From contig NZ_LOJF01000009.1 in NCBI RefSeq assembly GCF_001494635.1, forward strand, positions 1 to 64,000: a stretch of DNA of 64,000 nucleotides, in the 5' to 3' direction. The DNA comes from Tractidigestivibacter scatoligenes. Lineage in GTDB: Bacteria; Actinomycetota; Coriobacteriia; Coriobacteriales; Atopobiaceae. Each line of letters opens with the position of its first letter. Position 1 is the stretch's first letter. The translations under genes were made by a program, and so were the position numbers. Positions 42,861 to 52,439 of the stretch are shown here, one piece after another. Under the pieces are notes generated by a model. It did no database searches. It worked only from the letters and a program-made list of their open reading frames with translations, and was not told the origin of the DNA.

Positions 42861-43139
42861 ATGGCAGTCACCAAGGAGCGCAAGGCCGAGCTCATCAAGC
42901 AGTACGGCAAGGACGAGAAGGACTCCGGCTCCGCAGCCGTCCAGGTTGCCCTGCTCACCGAGCGCATCAAGGGCCTCACCGAGCACATGAAGAGCCACAA
43001 GAAGGACTTCCACACTCGTCGCGGCCTGCTCATGCTCGTCGGTAAGCGTCGTCGCCTGCTTTCCTACATCAAGGCTCAGGACATCGAGGAGTATCGTTCC
43101 CTCATCAAGAGCCTCGGCATCCGCGACAACATCCAGTAA
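42861..43139 (+). CDS. rpsO: 30S ribosomal protein S15
   Basis: S15 binds the central domain of 16S rRNA. The 92-residue protein starts [20 protein letters not shown] and has the conserved [20 protein letters not shown] and [20 protein letters not shown] segments. GAAAGGGG lies before the ATG. It is followed by a terminator hairpin and then pnp, the classic rpsO-pnp order. Confidence 0.97.
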   Translation: MAVTKERKAELIKQYGKDEKDSGSAAVQVALLTERIKGLTEHMKSHKKDFHTRRGLLMLVGKRRRLLSYIKAQDIEEYRSLIKSLGIRDNIQ

Positions 43140-43149
43140 GTGTTCTAAG

Positions 43150-43169
43150 GGGGCGCCTGCGGGCGCCCC
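43150..43169 (+). terminator. Hairpin after rpsO
   Basis: GGGGCGCC (43150-43157) pairs with GGCGCCCC (43162-43169) and is followed by TTGCTTGT. It may end or attenuate transcription between rpsO and pnp. Confidence 0.6.
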
Positions 43170-43309
43170 TTGCTTGTGCGCCCGAGAGAAGCGAGGGCGC
43201 GCCGCGGGCGTGCGATGCGTCGCACACGCTTTTATCGTCCCCGCGCGTGGTGCGGAGGCCCGCAAGACGGCCCGTCTGCAATGGGGCAGGCGGAGATAAG
43301 AGGAAACGT

Positions 43310-45589
43310 ATGACAAAGGTTACACACGAGTTCGACCTCTACGGAAAGCACTACGCTCTCGAGGCGGGCGAGCTCGCAAAGCAGGCCACGGGCGCCTGCC
43401 TGGTGAAGTGCGGGGACTCCACCGTCCTCGTGACCGCCGTGGTCTCGAAGGAGCGCAAGGACTACGACTTCTTCCCCCTGACGGTCGACTTCATCGAGAA
43501 GATGTACGCCGTGGGCCGCATCCCCGGCGGATACCTCAAGCGTGAGGCCAGGCCCTCCGAGAAGGCAACCCTCACGGCCCGCATGATCGACCGCCCGCTG
43601 CGCCCGTCCTTCCCCGACGGCTTCCGCAACGAGGTGCAGGTTGTTGCCACCCCGCTCGTGGCAGACCAGATCCACTCCGTCGACACCATCTGCGTGATGG
43701 GCGCCTCTGCAGCCCTCACTGTTGGTGGCGTGCCCTTCGAGGGCCCGCTTGCCTGCGTGCGCATTGGTCGCAACCCCGAGACGGGCGAGTTCCTCGTGAA
43801 CCCCACCTACGAGGAGCGCGACACCTCCGACCTCGACCTTGAGCTTGCCGGTTCGTCCACGTTCATCTCCATGCTCGAGGCTGGCGCTAAGGAGATTAGC
43901 GAAGAGGATATGCTCGCCGCCATGGCGTTTGGCCAGGAGGCCATTGCCGCCTTCTGCGAGGAGGAGAAGAAGTTCTTCGCCAAGTGGGAGGAGGCCAACG
44001 GCCCCATCGTCAAGAAGGAGTACGTCCTCGACGAGCCCATCCCCGAGGTCCACGACCGCATCTTCGCGCACTTCGACGAGATGAGCGCCGCCCTCAAGGA
44101 CGCCGACAAGCTCTCCCGCATGGGCAAGGTCGAGGCCCTCAAGGAGTCCATCAAGGCCGAGTTCACCGAGGACGAGCAGGCTCAGTGGAGCCGCGCCATC
44201 GCCGTCGAGCTCAAGGGCCTCGAGAAGCACGCCATGCGCAAGATGGTCGTTGAGACCGGCGAGCGCGTCGACGGCCGTACGCCCACCGAGATTCGCCCGA
44301 TCATGGTCAAGCCCGACTACCTGCCCCTGGTCCACGGCTCCGGTCTCTTCCAGCGTGGCCAGACCCAGGTGCTCTCCATCTGCACCCTCGGCATGCTCAA
44401 CGAGTGGCAGCGCCTTGACACCATCGAGCCCGTCGACGGCAAGCGCTACATCCACCACTACAACTTCCCGCCCTACTGCACGGGCGAGACCGGCCGCATG
44501 GGCAGCCCTAAGCGCCGCGAGATTGGCCACGGTGCGCTGGCCGAGCGCGCGCTGCTTCCTGTGATTCCCTCTGAGGAGGAGTTCCCCTACACCATCCGCG
44601 TGGTCTCCGAGGTCATGGAGTCCAACGGCTCCAGCTCGATGGCTTCCACCTGCGGTTCCACGCTGGCGCTCATGGATGCCGGCGTGCCCATCAAGCGCCC
44701 GGTCTCCGGCGTTGCCATGGGCCTCATCCAGGAGGAGGGCAAGACCGTTGTCCTCACCGACATCCAGGGTCTCGAGGACTTCCTCGGCGACATGGACTTC
44801 AAGGTGACGGGCACCACCAAGGGCATCACCGCCATGCAGATGGACAACAAGGCCACCGGCCTCACGCCCGAGATCCTGCGCAAGGCGCTCATGCAGGCTC
44901 ACGAGGGCCGCATGTTCATCCTCGACAAGATGCTCGAGCAGATCCCCGCACCTCGCGAGCACGCCAAGGACACCGCTCCCCAGATCATCAGCCTCCAGAT
45001 CCCCACGGACAAGATCCGCGACGTCATCGGCTCCGGCGGCAAGGTTATCCGTGGCATCCAGGAGGACACTGGCGCCACCGTCGACATCCAGGAGGACGGT
45101 ACCGTCTTCATTGCTGGCACCAACGGTGCGGGCGAGGCTGCTGCCGAGCGCATCAAGGCCATCGTCAAGGTCCCCGAGGTGGGGGAGGAGTACACCGGTC
45201 GCGTTGTGGGCATCCAGCCCTTTGGCGCCTTCGTTGAGCTGCTGCCCGGCAAAGACGGTCTGCTCCACATCTCCCGCGTTGCCAAGGGTCGCGTCGACAA
45301 GGTCGAGGACGTGCTCAACATTGGTGACGAGGTCCGCGTGAAGGTCCTTGAGGTCGATGAGAAGGGCAAGATTTCCCTCGACCGCCTCGACAAGCCCGAG
45401 GCTCCTGCCGGCTCCGGCCACAACGGCCACGACGAGGGCAACGGTCATGAGCGTTCCGAGCGCTCCGGCGAGCGCCGTCCCCGCGCGCGTCGTCACCCCG
45501 GCGACCGTGGCGAGGGCTCCTCTCGCACCAACAACGGCGGCGAGAATGGCGAGAAGCGCCAGCCGCGCCGTCACCACGAGGCTCAGTAG
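43310..45589 (+). CDS. pnp: Polyribonucleotide nucleotidyltransferase (PNPase)
   Basis: PNPase degrades RNA 3' to 5' with phosphate. The 759-residue protein has two RNase PH domains (first with RMIDRPLRPSFPDGF, second with GSGLFQRGQTQVLS and SSSMASTCGSTLALMDAGVP), a KH domain (IRDVIGSGGKVIRGIQEDTGA) and an S1 domain (GEEYTGRVVGIQPFGAFVELLPGKDGLLHIS). A low-complexity charged tail of about 60 residues (after LDRLDKPEA) is typical of actinobacteria. AGAGGA lies before the ATG at 43310; the upstream in-frame start at 43247 has no such support. Confidence 0.97.
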   Translation: MTKVTHEFDLYGKHYALEAGELAKQATGACLVKCGDSTVLVTAVVSKERKDYDFFPLTVDFIEKMYAVGRIPGGYLKREARPSEKATLTARMIDRPLRPSFPDGFRNEVQVVATPLVADQIHSVDTICVMGASAALTVGGVPFEGPLACVRIGRNPETGEFLVNPTYEERDTSDLDLELAGSSTFISMLEAGAKEISEEDMLAAMAFGQEAIAAFCEEEKKFFAKWEEANGPIVKKEYVLDEPIPEVHDRIFAHFDEMSAALKDADKLSRMGKVEALKESIKAEFTEDEQAQWSRAIAVELKGLEKHAMRKMVVETGERVDGRTPTEIRPIMVKPDYLPLVHGSGLFQRGQTQVLSICTLGMLNEWQRLDTIEPVDGKRYIHHYNFPPYCTGETGRMGSPKRREIGHGALAERALLPVIPSEEEFPYTIRVVSEVMESNGSSSMASTCGSTLALMDAGVPIKRPVSGVAMGLIQEEGKTVVLTDIQGLEDFLGDMDFKVTGTTKGITAMQMDNKATGLTPEILRKALMQAHEGRMFILDKMLEQIPAPREHAKDTAPQIISLQIPTDKIRDVIGSGGKVIRGIQEDTGATVDIQEDGTVFIAGTNGAGEAAAERIKAIVKVPEVGEEYTGRVVGIQPFGAFVELLPGKDGLLHISRVAKGRVDKVEDVLNIGDEVRVKVLEVDEKGKISLDRLDKPEAPAGSGHNGHDEGNGHERSERSGERRPRARRHPGDRGEGSSRTNNGGENGEKRQPRRHHEAQ

Positions 45590-45616
45590 GCTTTTCTCGG
45601 TTCATTGCTTTATGTG

Positions 45617-45652
45617 GCGGGCGGTGCTCCTTTGAGTGCCGCCCGCTTTTTT
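45617..45652 (+). terminator. Strong intrinsic terminator after pnp
   Basis: A 13-bp stem with two G-U pairs (45617-45629 with 45634-45646), a four-base loop and six T residues (45647-45652) make a textbook terminator. Confidence 0.9.
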
Positions 45653-45706
45653 GGCAGAAGGCCGTCGTCGATGCCCCTAGCTTCCCGGCTACAACCCCAA
45701 GTAACG

Positions 45707-45774
45707 CTGTTGAGAAGAATTCCGACACTTTTTGGTGCTAAATCACAGAGAAATGTCCATATTCTTCTCAACAG
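45707..45774. repeat. Inverted repeat with perfect 14-bp arms
   Basis: CTGTTGAGAAGAAT (45707-45720) and ATTCTTCTCAACAG (45761-45774) are perfect complements 40 bases apart. CTACAAC (45689-45695) and GTTGTAG (45774-45780) can extend the stem. The element is AT-rich relative to its surroundings and lies in the gap 45653-46013, which holds no gene. Size and layout resemble the elements at 5169-5247 and 5331-5396. Confidence 0.65.
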
Positions 45775-46013
45775 TTGTAGAAGTGCGAATCCGCCACGGA
45801 AGCGCGGCACGCACTCCGCAATCATCGTGGAGCCTCGTCACGCCTTCATCGTCTTGGTTACAATAGGTAGGCTAGAGTGCCAATGCGCCTTCTTCCCGCA
45901 TTGGCTCACAAATTCGTAGCTGTTGCGGCTGGTGGTATTCGGCCACCAGGACCGCTCACTAGATAACGGCGCAAGCCGCACGTATAGACCACGAGGAAAG
46001 GATCCCTCCAGCA

Positions 46014-47678
46014 ATGCCAAAGAAAGATTCCGCCCTCAAGATCATCCCGCTTGGTGGTCTTGACGGGATCGGCAAGAACATGACCGTTTTCGAGTACGGA
46101 AACGATATGGTCATGATTGACGCCGGCCTCATGTTCCCCGATGACGAGCAGCCAGGCATCGACCTCATACTCCCTGACTACACTTACGTCCTGGAGAACG
46201 AGGACAAGCTGCGCGGCATCATCATTACCCACGGCCACGAGGACCACACGGGTGCGCTTCCGTACTTGCTGCAGGATCTCACGCACAAGGTGCCTATCTA
46301 CTCCAGCAAGCTCACACTTGGCATCATCGAGGGCAAGCTCGCCGAGCACAACATCAAGAGCCCCAAGTTCCGCGAGGTCCAGGACGGCTCTACCATCACG
46401 CTTGGCGCCTTCAACATCACGTTCTTTGCTATGACGCACTCCATCCCAGCCGCGTTTGGCGTCTTCATGAACACGCCTGCTGGCAATGTGATGCACACCG
46501 GAGACTTCAAGCTTGACCAGACGCCCATCGACGGCGTGCGACCCAACTATGCCGCCATCAACCGCTTTGCTGCCGAGGGCATTGACGTCCTGCTCTCCGA
46601 TTCCACTAATGCAACGCGTCCTGGCTTCACCCCTTCCGAGGCGGCCGTGGGACCGGCGCTGCGTCACATCATCAAGAACGCACCCGGCCGCGTCTTTGTC
46701 GCCTCGTTCTCCAGCCACATCCACCGTCTGCAGCAGATCTGCGATGCCTCCGTGGCGGTTGGCCGCAAGGTCGTCGTGACGGGCCGCTCGATGGTCACCA
46801 ACACCAAGGTTGCTCGCGAGCTTGGCTACCTGCGCATTGCGGACGAGAACATCATCGATGCCTATGACCTCGAGAAGCTCCCGGACGAGCAGATCGTGGT
46901 CCTCTGCACCGGCAGCCAGGGCGAGCCACTCTCGGCACTTGCACGCATGGCCAACGGCGAGCACAAGAGCCTCTCCATCCACGAGGGCGACACGGTCATC
47001 ATCTCCGCCAACCCCATTCCAGGCAACGAGAAGAGCGTCCAGGCCATCATCAATTCGCTTTCCAAGCTGGGCTGCGACATCTACGACAAGAGCCAGGCCC
47101 TTGTCCACGTCTCTGGGCACGGCTCCCAGGAGGAGCTTAAGCTCATGCTTGCCATGGTGAAGCCTCGCAACTTCATGCCGGTCCACGGCGAGGCCCAACA
47201 CCTGCGTGCGCACGCCAAGCTTGCCCAGCAGGTTGGCATTCCCGAGAGGAACATCTTCATCCTCGACAACGGCGACTCCCTTGAGGTGCGCCACGGCAAG
47301 GCACGTCGCGGTCCCTCTGTCGACTCCGGCGTGGTCTACGTCGATGGTCTTTCCATAACCGATGCCAACCCAGTTGTGCTTCGCGATCGCCAGCGCCTCG
47401 CACAGGATGGTGTCATCACGTGCGTTGTTGCCATCCGCTCGAGGAACCACTCCGTCGATACCATCGACCTCTCTGGGCGCGGCGTCTCCTTTGCCACGGA
47501 CGAGGTACTCATGGGCGATGCCCGTGATCTTGTGCGTTCGCAGGTCGAGCGTCTTGAGAAGGGTAACGGCGCGAGCATTGACACCGTTCGCAAGGGAGTG
47601 AGAAACTCGCTCTCTAATTTCCTTTGGAGCAAGACGCACACGCGACCGATGGTGATACCGGTCGTGATGGAGGTCTAG
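46014..47678 (+). CDS. rnj: Ribonuclease J
   Basis: RNase J is a metallo-beta-lactamase RNase with endo- and 5'-exonuclease activity. The 554-residue protein has the metal-binding motif THGHEDHTGALPYLL, HTGDFKLD, SDSTNATRPGFTPSE, the beta-CASP region VFVASFSSHIHRLQQI, and SGHGSQEELKLMLAMVKPRNFMPVHGE. The C-terminal domain is present. AGGAAAGGA lies upstream of the ATG. ftsK starts four bases after its stop. RNase J with RNase Y (57296) implies a Gram-positive style RNA decay set. Confidence 0.96.
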   Translation: MPKKDSALKIIPLGGLDGIGKNMTVFEYGNDMVMIDAGLMFPDDEQPGIDLILPDYTYVLENEDKLRGIIITHGHEDHTGALPYLLQDLTHKVPIYSSKLTLGIIEGKLAEHNIKSPKFREVQDGSTITLGAFNITFFAMTHSIPAAFGVFMNTPAGNVMHTGDFKLDQTPIDGVRPNYAAINRFAAEGIDVLLSDSTNATRPGFTPSEAAVGPALRHIIKNAPGRVFVASFSSHIHRLQQICDASVAVGRKVVVTGRSMVTNTKVARELGYLRIADENIIDAYDLEKLPDEQIVVLCTGSQGEPLSALARMANGEHKSLSIHEGDTVIISANPIPGNEKSVQAIINSLSKLGCDIYDKSQALVHVSGHGSQEELKLMLAMVKPRNFMPVHGEAQHLRAHAKLAQQVGIPERNIFILDNGDSLEVRHGKARRGPSVDSGVVYVDGLSITDANPVVLRDRQRLAQDGVITCVVAIRSRNHSVDTIDLSGRGVSFATDEVLMGDARDLVRSQVERLEKGNGASIDTVRKGVRNSLSNFLWSKTHTRPMVIPVVMEV

Positions 47679-47682
47679 GCAC

Positions 47683-50178
47683 ATGCCCTCGAATCGCAGA
47701 TCAAACGCAGCAGGCAAGGCAGCAAAGAAGGGGTCAAAGTCGTGGGGTGCCGGCGCACGCCAGGCATCGCGCGGCCGTGCCGCCGACAAGGCCGCGCAGG
47801 GTCTCTCATCCACGCAGAACGACATCCTCGGCGTGGTCTTGGCCGTTGTTGCCGTTGCCATGTTCGTTTCGCTGGTTGCACCAACCTCGGCCATCGTGAC
47901 GAGCATGGTTGGCCATGCGCTTACGCTGCTCTTTGGCACCGGTGCGATTCTTGCCCCCATAGCCCTCTTCATCTTTGCGTGCACGTTCTTCATGGACGAG
48001 GACGGCCCCATCTCCGGTCGTGTGGCGGCTGGCCTTGTGCTCATTGTTCTTGCCATCTTGGCGATGCTCTCCCTCAATCATCCTGGCGTTGCGGATAATC
48101 CCCAGATTGCACTGGCGGAGTACACGCTTGAGTCCGCCGGCGGCTATGTGGGCGGCGGCATTGCCTATGTGCTCGTGCGTCTTGTTGGCCTCATCGTTGG
48201 CAACGTCATTCTCGTTGGCGTCATCATTGCCGGTGCCGTGGTCTGCGGATTCTCGATCTCTGGTGCTGTCGCCAAGATTCACCTGCGTGCCCAGGAGGCG
48301 TCCGAGAGCCGCCGCATTGCCCGCGAGGAGCGCGCGGCCGAGCGTGAGGCTGCCCGCGAGGTAGAGCCGCCGGCACCGCAGGCAGCTGTCCCCGCAGCGC
48401 GAGCGCAGGGCTCGCTCTTTGACGAGACGGGCGAGGGTGAGACGTCCTTCATTGGCGCGCGCAAGACCAGCGTTCTTCGGCGTGGACGCTCCAAGAAGCC
48501 TGACGCCGCGGCAACCGAGGCGGGGGAGCTGGACAGCGGGGCCACGACGCTTCTTGACGCTGCTCCCACGACCCTCCTCGACATCCCCGAGAAGGGCCCA
48601 AAGGCTCGCGCTTCTCGTGCGCCTAAGGAGAAGGGAACAACCCCAGCGTTTCTGGCTGGCGGCAATGTCGCATCCAAGCGCGCGCAGGCGCCCGAGCCTG
48701 CCGTTGCCGAAGATGGCAAGGAGCTTCCGCCCGCTGACATGCTCAAGGTGAACCCCAACTCCGGCGTGAGCGCCGAGTCCGACGAGGAGCTCTCCTCCGT
48801 TGCGGCCAAGCTCCAGGGCACGCTTGAGGAGTTCGGCCTCACCTCGCGCGTGGTCGGTTGGGTTGCCGGTCCCTCGGTCACCACGTTCAAGATCGAGATG
48901 GGCGAGGGCGAGCGCGTAAGCAAGATTACCAACCTCCAGGATGACATTGCGCTCTCGCTTGCCTCCCGCTCGGTGCGCATCTTCGCACCCATCCCGGGCA
49001 CCTCGCTCGTGGGCATTGAGATTCCCAACAAGACAACGCAGCCTGTCTATCTTGGAGACGTGCTGCCCTACGTCAAAGGTGGCCCGCTCGAGGCCGCGTT
49101 TGGCCGCGACTCCGAGGGCAACCCCGTTGTTGTGGACATTGCCGGCCTGCCGCACCTTCTGGTTGCAGGAACCACGGGCTCCGGCAAGTCTGTGCTGCTC
49201 AACAGCATCGTCATGACCATCCTCATGCGCGCAACACCCGAGGAGGTCCGTCTCATCATGGTGGACCCCAAGCGCGTCGAGTTCACCTACTATGCCGGCC
49301 TGCCCCACCTCTACGTGCCTGTGGTGACCGAGCCAAACAAGGCAGCAAGCGCCCTCTCCTGGGGCGTCACCGAGATGGAGCGCCGCCTCAAGGTCTTCGA
49401 GCACTACAAGGTCCGCGACATCAAGTCCTACAACCGCGACGTTGACGGTGACAAGTACGCCGACATGGAGAACCCTCCAAAGCACATGCCGTATTTCGTC
49501 ATCGTGATCGACGAGCTCTCTGACCTCATGATGGTTGCCGGCAAGGACGTCGAGGCCTCAATCGTGCGCATCGCCCAGCTGGGGCGCGCTGCCGGCATAC
49601 ACCTCATCGTTGCCACGCAGCGCCCCTCGGCAGACGTCGTGACGGGCCTCATCAAGGCAAACATCGACAACCGCGTGGCGCTTTCGGTCGACAACGGCAT
49701 GAACTCTCGCATCATCCTCGACCAGACGGGTGCCGAGCGCCTCCTCGGCCACGGCGACATGCTCTACAAGCTTCGCGGCAAGCGCCCGCGCCGTGCCCAG
49801 GGCTGCTTTGTCTCGGAGGAGGAGGTCGAGCGCGTGGTCGACTTCATCAAGGAGCACCACGACACCGACTACCACGACGATATTCTCACTGCCGTCTCGC
49901 CCATGTCACCCGGCGGCCCCAGCGAGGCTTCTGCTCCGGCGGATGACCCCCTTCTCTGGGAGGCTGCCGATATCGTTGTGAACTCTCAGCTTGGTTCCAC
50001 CTCCAGCCTTCAGCGAGCGCTCTCGGTGGGGTACGCTAGGGCGGGGAGAATCATGGACATGCTCGAGAACAAGGGCGTCGTGGGGCCCGCAAACGGTTCG
50101 AAGCCGCGCGAGGTGCTTCTCGACAAGGAGGGCCTCGAGGACCTTAAGGCCGCCGAGCAGGATTTTGAGGAGGTGTAG
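47683..50178 (+). CDS. ftsK: DNA translocase FtsK/SpoIIIE
   Basis: FtsK pumps chromosomal DNA through the division septum. The 831-residue protein has a basic N-terminus, four membrane helices (about residues 45-190), a variable linker, and a motor with Walker A LVAGTTGSGKSVLLN (about residues 492-506) and VIVIDELSDLMM. IHLIVATQRPSADVVTGLIKANI is also present. The C-terminal winged-helix gamma domain (about 765-831) has WEAADIVVNSQLGSTSSLQR and RIMDMLENKGVVGP, which reads polar sequence motifs. It lies between rnj and a rodZ-like gene, as in many actinobacteria and clostridia. Confidence 0.95.
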   Translation: MPSNRRSNAAGKAAKKGSKSWGAGARQASRGRAADKAAQGLSSTQNDILGVVLAVVAVAMFVSLVAPTSAIVTSMVGHALTLLFGTGAILAPIALFIFACTFFMDEDGPISGRVAAGLVLIVLAILAMLSLNHPGVADNPQIALAEYTLESAGGYVGGGIAYVLVRLVGLIVGNVILVGVIIAGAVVCGFSISGAVAKIHLRAQEASESRRIAREERAAEREAAREVEPPAPQAAVPAARAQGSLFDETGEGETSFIGARKTSVLRRGRSKKPDAAATEAGELDSGATTLLDAAPTTLLDIPEKGPKARASRAPKEKGTTPAFLAGGNVASKRAQAPEPAVAEDGKELPPADMLKVNPNSGVSAESDEELSSVAAKLQGTLEEFGLTSRVVGWVAGPSVTTFKIEMGEGERVSKITNLQDDIALSLASRSVRIFAPIPGTSLVGIEIPNKTTQPVYLGDVLPYVKGGPLEAAFGRDSEGNPVVVDIAGLPHLLVAGTTGSGKSVLLNSIVMTILMRATPEEVRLIMVDPKRVEFTYYAGLPHLYVPVVTEPNKAASALSWGVTEMERRLKVFEHYKVRDIKSYNRDVDGDKYADMENPPKHMPYFVIVIDELSDLMMVAGKDVEASIVRIAQLGRAAGIHLIVATQRPSADVVTGLIKANIDNRVALSVDNGMNSRIILDQTGAERLLGHGDMLYKLRGKRPRRAQGCFVSEEEVERVVDFIKEHHDTDYHDDILTAVSPMSPGGPSEASAPADDPLLWEAADIVVNSQLGSTSSLQRALSVGYARAGRIMDMLENKGVVGPANGSKPREVLLDKEGLEDLKAAEQDFEEV

Positions 50179-50184
50179 CCCACC

Positions 50185-51846
50185 ATGCCGTCGCGTCCGC
50201 GCTTCAGCGAGATGCTGCTTGACCGCCGTCGTCAACTTGGACTCACGGTGGGCCAGGCCTCTCAGGTCCTAAAGCTCAAGGAGCAGGTCCTCATTGCCTT
50301 CGAAGAGGGTGACTTTGAGAACATCCCCCAAAGCGGCTATGCCCAGGGCATGCTTTCGTCGTACGCCCGCTACCTGGGCCTCAATCCCCGTGAGATTGTT
50401 GACCTCTTCCAGGAGGAACTCTACGAGCACGTGCATGGCACCTCCTCGCACGAGCTGCGCCGTCGTACGCGCGACACGCAGTCTGGTCGCGGAGTCCAGG
50501 GCTACGACGTAGTCAACGAGGCCGAGTCGCGGCCCAAGGCATATGTGCAGTATCGAGGGCTGCTTCCCACCTCCGGTGGACCCGCGGGTGACATGGGTGC
50601 CTTTGCCACTACCTCTGGGCCCAGGCCCCGCACGCCATCCTCGGTGCCGCTCGCTGGCTCGAGCTACCCCGCTGGCTCCCGTAGCCAGTCACCGTCCTAC
50701 TCTCATGCCGAGTACGTCTACGGCAGGCCGTACAACTCCACATCCGAGCGCGAGCGCGACGACAGCCGCGAGCGCGACAGGGACCGTTACGCCTCGCGCC
50801 AGCGTGGCAGGTACGCCCAGCAAAGGCGCCGCGTCGACGATCCGGCGAACCGCCTCTTGCGCGAGGGGCAAAACGGCGTGGAGGAGAGGCGCGAGACCGC
50901 GCGGGCTTACCGTCGCGATACGTCCCGAGCCCAGCGCCTCTACGAGCGAGACAGCGTAAGCACGAGGAGCGTGCGCGCCGGCGAGTACACCGACGACCTT
51001 CGCTACGACGACGGGGCCAGGCCCTATGATCGCGCGTCGACCATCTCCGGCAGACGCTCGTCGAGAAACATCGCCAGCGTTGACAGGCCCAAGGTACGTC
51101 GCCGCGATGACCAGCGCGGTCGCCTCTCCGGGCGCGCCCGTGGACGTGCATCTCAGGACAACCGCCGCACGACGCTCCTCGTGATCTGCGCTCTTGCGCT
51201 GGCGCTCACCCTCATCTTGGTCTTCTCAGTGCGCTCTTGCGTGAGCAACCGGTCAACGTCTCAGGAGAACAAGACGACAGTTCCCGTGAGCACCACGTCC
51301 ACGGACTCCAGCTCGACCAATTCGACGTCCACGGACACCTCGTCAACGCCAACCACTACGACGACCACCCAGGGGACGGCGAGCTCTGACACCACCGCAA
51401 GCGATTCCACCACGACAACCGAGACGGATGTTACGGTCTCCGTTGCCAGCGGGGAGACCTCGTGGCTCGAGATCACAAACGATGGCACCAGCGAGGTCGC
51501 AAGTACCGTTACGGGGCCATGGGAGCAAACCTACACCGTCACGGATTCGATTACCATCCGAGCTGGCAATCCTGGGGCAGTCACTGTCACCGAGAATGGC
51601 ACGCAGAAGAGCTTTGACTCTAAGGCGTCCGGCATTGGCTCTCTCACCATTCAAGGAACGCCTGCCGCCACAACCGACGGCAGTACCACGGACTCCACGA
51701 CGGGTACCACCGGCGACTCATCGAGCAGCACGAGCACTACAAGCTCCACAGGCAGCACGAGCACGTCAGGCTCGCGGACGTCTGGGGGCACCACCTCGAC
51801 GTCATCCAAGACGTCTGGCACTACGAGTACTTCCACGAGCAACTAG
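50185..51846 (+). CDS. RodZ-like membrane protein with N-terminal helix-turn-helix
   Basis: The 553-residue protein has an N-terminal Xre-type HTH_25 domain (FSEMLLDRRRQLGLTVGQAS, about residues 7-75) and a long Arg/Ser/Asp-rich disordered region. One membrane helix follows (TTLLVICALALALTLILVFS, about 332-351). The extracellular part is Ser/Thr-rich with a DUF4115-like core (VSVASGETSWLEITNDGTS) and a very Ser/Thr-rich tail. RodZ links MreB to shape control; coccoid coriobacteria may use this form differently. It follows ftsK by six bases. Confidence 0.8.
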   Translation: MPSRPRFSEMLLDRRRQLGLTVGQASQVLKLKEQVLIAFEEGDFENIPQSGYAQGMLSSYARYLGLNPREIVDLFQEELYEHVHGTSSHELRRRTRDTQSGRGVQGYDVVNEAESRPKAYVQYRGLLPTSGGPAGDMGAFATTSGPRPRTPSSVPLAGSSYPAGSRSQSPSYSHAEYVYGRPYNSTSERERDDSRERDRDRYASRQRGRYAQQRRRVDDPANRLLREGQNGVEERRETARAYRRDTSRAQRLYERDSVSTRSVRAGEYTDDLRYDDGARPYDRASTISGRRSSRNIASVDRPKVRRRDDQRGRLSGRARGRASQDNRRTTLLVICALALALTLILVFSVRSCVSNRSTSQENKTTVPVSTTSTDSSSTNSTSTDTSSTPTTTTTTQGTASSDTTASDSTTTTETDVTVSVASGETSWLEITNDGTSEVASTVTGPWEQTYTVTDSITIRAGNPGAVTVTENGTQKSFDSKASGIGSLTIQGTPAATTDGSTTDSTTGTTGDSSSSTSTTSSTGSTSTSGSRTSGGTTSTSSKTSGTTSTSTSN

Positions 51847-51932
51847 GGCAATGGGCCTCATGCGGGCCCATGGTTACGACAATCGTTTGCTGCGGGCAGA
51901 ATGGTTGCGCAGCGAACGGGGGAGGATATGGC

Positions 51933-52430
51933 ATGGCCAAGGATTCGAGCTTCGACGTCGTCTCTGTCGTTGACATGCAGGAGGTCGACAACGCCTACCA
52001 GCAGGCTACCCGTGAGATCTCGCAGCGCTACGACCTCAAGGGAACTGGGGCATCGCTCACGCTCGCTAAGGGCGAGGGTACGTTTACGGTTGAAGCTCCG
52101 TCTGACTTTGTTGCTGGCCAGGTGCGCGATATTCTCGGCTCCAAGCTCGTGAAGCGTGGAGTAGACCTCACGGCGCTGCGCTGGGACAAGCCCCAGGCGG
52201 CCTCCGGCATGAGCGTTAGGCAGCAGGGCCACCTCGTGCAAGGCATCGATGCCGATCTGGCAAAGAAGATCTCCAAGGACATCCGTGACTCCAAGATCAA
52301 GGCAAAGGCCGCAATCGAGGGCGACAAGCTTCGTGTGAGCTCTCCTTCCAAGGACGCGCTGCAGCAGGTCATCGCCCTGCTTCGCGGCAACGACTACGGC
52401 CAGCCCCTCCAGTACGTCAACTATCGATAA
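51933..52430 (+). CDS. YajQ family nucleotide-binding protein
   Basis: The 165-residue protein starts MAKDSSFDVVSVVDMQEVDN and has the two ferredoxin-like halves of the YajQ family (EISQRYDLKGTGASLTL, VKRGVDLTALRWDKPQ, KIKAKAAIEGDKLRVSSPSKD). YajQ proteins bind nucleotides; in Xanthomonas one member binds cyclic di-GMP. GGGGGAGGA lies before the ATG at 51933. rimO follows nine bases later. Confidence 0.93.
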   Translation: MAKDSSFDVVSVVDMQEVDNAYQQATREISQRYDLKGTGASLTLAKGEGTFTVEAPSDFVAGQVRDILGSKLVKRGVDLTALRWDKPQAASGMSVRQQGHLVQGIDADLAKKISKDIRDSKIKAKAAIEGDKLRVSSPSKDALQQVIALLRGNDYGQPLQYVNYR

Positions 52431-52439
52431 GGTCAATAC

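Noticed and set aside
43232-45577. 781-codon reverse-strand open frame opposite pnp
   Set aside because: It mirrors PNPase almost end to end and reads as Leu/Val/Asp/Gly-rich shadow sequence. The forward frame has every PNPase domain.
45906-48077. 723-codon reverse-strand open frame opposite rnj and the start of ftsK
   Set aside because: It crosses the rnj-ftsK junction, has no recognisable domain, and both forward genes are certain.
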